From NCBI RefSeq assembly GCF_004137085.1, contig NZ_QYBC01000016.1, forward strand, positions 62,001 to 126,000: 64,000 nt of DNA. The letters are read 5' to 3'. The DNA comes from Lichenibacterium ramalinae (lineage in GTDB: Bacteria; Pseudomonadota; Alphaproteobacteria; Rhizobiales; Beijerinckiaceae). The notes beneath the pieces are model-generated. The model worked only from the letters and a program-made list of their open reading frames with translations. It did not search any database and had not been told where the DNA came from. This document shows, one piece after another, positions 60,946-64,000 of the stretch. Position 1 is the stretch's first letter. Each line of letters starts with the position of its first letter. Made by a program: the position numbers and the translations under genes.

Positions 60946-61848
60946 TCACGACGGCACTCCTCTGAAGCGGAGCGCATCCACCACCAGACCGAAGGCGGAC
61001 GAGGGTTGGCGCCGGCTCGGGTAATAGAGGTGGTAGCCTGAGAAGGGTCGGCACCAGTCGGCGAGCACGCGGACCAGTCGCCCGGCTTCGATGTCAGCCT
61101 CGACCTGATCCTCGGTCACGTGGGCCAGCCCGAACCCGGATCGGACGGCGTCCAGGATCATCGGGACGCTGTTGAAGACGAGTTGCCCGTCCACCCGCAC
61201 CTTCAACTCGCGTTTGCCGTCTTCGAACTCCCACGCGTAGAGGCCGCCGTAGGTCGGGAGGCGCAGGTTGATGCAGGCGTGGTCGGTCAGGTCCTGGGGC
61301 GTCACGGGCGCAGCCCTGGACGCGAGGTAGGACGGAGACCCGACCGTCGCCATGCGCATCTCGGGGCCGATCTGGACCGCGATCATGTCCTTGGCGATGA
61401 TGCCGCCGAGGCGCACTCCGGCGTCGTAGCGGTCCGCGACGATGTCGGCGAGGCCGTAGTCGATGACCACCTCGACCCTGACCTCCGGGTAGTCGGGAAG
61501 GAGCCTCGCCATGGCGGGCCACAGGATCGTGCGCGCCGCGTTCTCGTCCGCCGTGATGCGGACGAGGCCGGCCGGCTTCTCCCTCAGTTCACGGAGGGCG
61601 GCCAGGTCCGCCTTGATGCCGTCGACCCGGGGACCGATCGATCGCAGCAGGCGCTCGCCCGCCTCCGTCGTCGCGACGCTACGCGTCGTGCGCGTCAACA
61701 GGCGCAGGCCGAGGCGCCCTTCGAGGTTGCGGAGGGTCTGGCTCAGTGCCGACTGCGACACGCCGAGCTTGGCGGCCGCGCGCGTGAAGCTGCGCTCCCT
61801 CGCCACGGCCAGGAAAGCCGCGAGGTCGTTGAGGTTTGCGTCACTCAT
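60946..61848 (-). CDS. LysR-family transcriptional regulator
   Basis: 300 residues. N-terminal winged HTH (FLAVARERSFTRAAAKLGVS, QSALSQTLRNLEGRLGLRLL) and substrate-binding domain (GLVRITADENAARTILWPAM, YDAGVRLGGIIAKDMIAVQI). It is divergent from the cupin, tautomerase and aldo/keto reductase genes, the usual layout for a LysR regulator and its target operon. The effector is unknown. Confidence 0.93.
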   Translation of the reverse strand: MSDANLNDLAAFLAVARERSFTRAAAKLGVSQSALSQTLRNLEGRLGLRLLTRTTRSVATTEAGERLLRSIGPRVDGIKADLAALRELREKPAGLVRITADENAARTILWPAMARLLPDYPEVRVEVVIDYGLADIVADRYDAGVRLGGIIAKDMIAVQIGPEMRMATVGSPSYLASRAAPVTPQDLTDHACINLRLPTYGGLYAWEFEDGKRELKVRVDGQLVFNSVPMILDAVRSGFGLAHVTEDQVEADIEAGRLVRVLADWCRPFSGYHLYYPSRRQPSSAFGLVVDALRFRGVPS

Positions 61849-61850
61849 TG

Positions 61851-61865
61851 ATTAGCATTTCTAAT
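61851..61865. promoter_or_regulatory. LysR-type operator (T-N11-A palindrome)
   Basis: ATTAGCATTTCTAAT, a 5-bp inverted repeat with 5-base spacer fitting T-N11-A, lies directly before the LysR start codon and about 95 bases before the cupin gene. It overlaps the lysR ribosome site region, so autorepression plus activation of the divergent operon is plausible. Confidence 0.5.
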
Positions 61866-61957
61866 GACGACATCCGCAATTCAGCTTCTAATCGGGCTTG
61901 GGCGAGAGCGCTATCTTCCTCGGCATCAGGCAGCGACGCGTCGCGAGGGAGAAGGCG

Positions 61958-62353
61958 ATGGACATCAAGCGCAGTGGCTCTCAGCCGTCCGGCAAGGGGC
62001 CTGCCGACTGGTTCACCGGAACCGTCCGCATCGATCCGTTGAACAACCCGCCCGAGCCGGCCCGCGTCGGACTGGCTCTCGTCACCTTCGAACCCGGTGC
62101 CCGAACGGCATGGCACACGCACCCACTCGGGCAGACGCTCGTCGTCACCGCCGGGCTCGGACGGGTTCAGCGCGAGGGTGGTCCGATCGAGGCCATCCGG
62201 CCGGGTGACGTCGTCTGGTTCGAGCCGGGCGAGAAGCACTGGCACGGCGCATCCGCCACGACCGCGATGAGCCATATCGCCATCCAGGAGAAGCTCGACG
62301 GCTCGCCCGTCGACTGGATGGAGCACGTCACCGACCTCCAGTACGAGGGCTGA
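61958..62353 (+). CDS. Cupin-domain protein
   Basis: 131 residues from the ATG at 61958 ([14 protein letters not shown]); an upstream ATG at 61898 adds a non-conserved tail. It is a single cupin: [20 protein letters not shown] (metal ligands H, H, Q) and [17 protein letters not shown] (H). The W-H-T-H-P-x-G-Q form is typical of small carboxymuconolactone- or mandelonitrile lyase-like cupins found in LysR-controlled clusters with aldo/keto reductases. Activity is unknown. Confidence 0.88.
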   Translation: MDIKRSGSQPSGKGPADWFTGTVRIDPLNNPPEPARVGLALVTFEPGARTAWHTHPLGQTLVVTAGLGRVQREGGPIEAIRPGDVVWFEPGEKHWHGASATTAMSHIAIQEKLDGSPVDWMEHVTDLQYEG

Positions 62354-62354
62354 G

Positions 62355-62585
62355 ATGCCCCACGTCATCGTGAAGATCGCCGTGGGCCGGTCCCAGGAGA
62401 CGAAGGCCCGCATGGCGTCCGCCATCACCCAGGCCCTCGTCGCCACCACGACGGTCGACGAGGATGCCGTCTCGGTCAGCATCGAGGATGTCGATCCAGC
62501 CGAATGGGCCGAGAAGGTCTACAGGCCGGACATCCTCGGCAAACCCGAGAGCCTCCACAAGAAGCCTGGCTACCACCTGGCGTGA
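62355..62585 (+). CDS. 4-oxalocrotonate tautomerase-like protein
   Basis: 76 residues, starting two bases after the cupin stop. MPHVIVKIAVGRSQETKARM begins with Pro next to Met, the catalytic base of the tautomerase superfamily after Met removal. VDEDAVSVSIEDVDPAEWAE and a C-terminal tail follow. It probably interconverts keto and enol acids. Tight spacing indicates one operon with the cupin. Confidence 0.9.
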   Translation: MPHVIVKIAVGRSQETKARMASAITQALVATTTVDEDAVSVSIEDVDPAEWAEKVYRPDILGKPESLHKKPGYHLA

Positions 62586-62683
62586 GGCCGCCGCCGGCCA
62601 GCCGACAAAGCCTCGTCGGCGTCGCTCGGTCGACGATCGGCGCCAGCCGGAACCTCAGCCCGACGACCCCCGCCCGACGCTGA

Positions 62684-64000
<1,317 letters not shown>

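Overview
The window is a chromosomal stretch of a very GC-rich alphaproteobacterium, most likely of the order Hyphomicrobiales (Rhizobiales) and near the Methylobacterium/Beijerinckiaceae/Lichenibacterium branch. The clues are a rhizobial-type chemotaxis operon (STAS-cheY1-cheA-cheW-cheR-cheB-cheY2-cheD-cheT), a MucR-type regulator, strong G/C third-position codon use, many ATGA or GTGA gene overlaps, and several oxalate and peptide functions. Genus assignment is inference.

Layout. 1-3704: 3' end of fliI, a small membrane protein, and a GH15 glucoamylase-like enzyme. 3705-9276: an accessory patch with lower GC and broken transposases (IS1595, IS630, IS481, IS3 types), holding an Abi_2/HEPN-type gene, an acyltransferase and a family-4-type glycosyltransferase. 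9277-12708: an alpha/beta hydrolase, an SDR oxidoreductase and an oxalate/formate-type MFS antiporter. 13065-22719: a tightly packed surface-polysaccharide export locus with GSCFA and SGNH-like proteins, a methyltransferase-like protein, an esterase, a TPR-fused ABC-2 permease with a 30-nt tandem repeat, an atypical KpsT-like ATPase, a KpsE-like inner-membrane protein, a Wza/KpsD-like lipoprotein and a glycosyltransferase.

23522-31201: a 7.7-kb integrative element inserted in the 3' end of a tRNA-Thr(GGT) gene. A 24-bp direct repeat bounds it. It carries a tyrosine integrase, a serine resolvase, a ParB-like protein, three small unknown genes and one AT-richer cargo gene of unknown function. 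31343-35586: dinB, a MucR regulator with an unusual His/Asp-rich tail, a PIN-like protein, a PAS-GGDEF diguanylate cyclase and a single-domain response regulator.

35874-42668: the chemotaxis operon on the minus strand. The receptors signal through CheW/CheA to two CheY proteins, CheR/CheB/CheD handle adaptation, and the last gene encodes a small protein with a CheZ-like DxxxQ motif. 42862-47316: purS-purQ, a HAD phosphatase, a DUF1194 protein, an acyl-CoA thioesterase, a three-subunit nitrile hydratase/thiocyanate hydrolase-family enzyme with a split beta subunit, and tRNA-Thr(CGT). 47593-55728: a peptide-import ABC operon with two proline-directed peptidases.

55950-60543: transposase remnants, a LuxR-type regulator divergent from a Tat-exported oxalate decarboxylase, a YeiH-type membrane protein and a small lipoprotein. 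60946-64000: a LysR regulator divergent from a cupin, tautomerase, aldo/keto reductase and lipocalin-like cluster. No CRISPR array was seen. The best candidates for something new are the split-beta enzyme, the repeat-bearing TPR-ABC permease in an export locus without synthesis genes, and the unknown cargo of the tRNA-Thr element.
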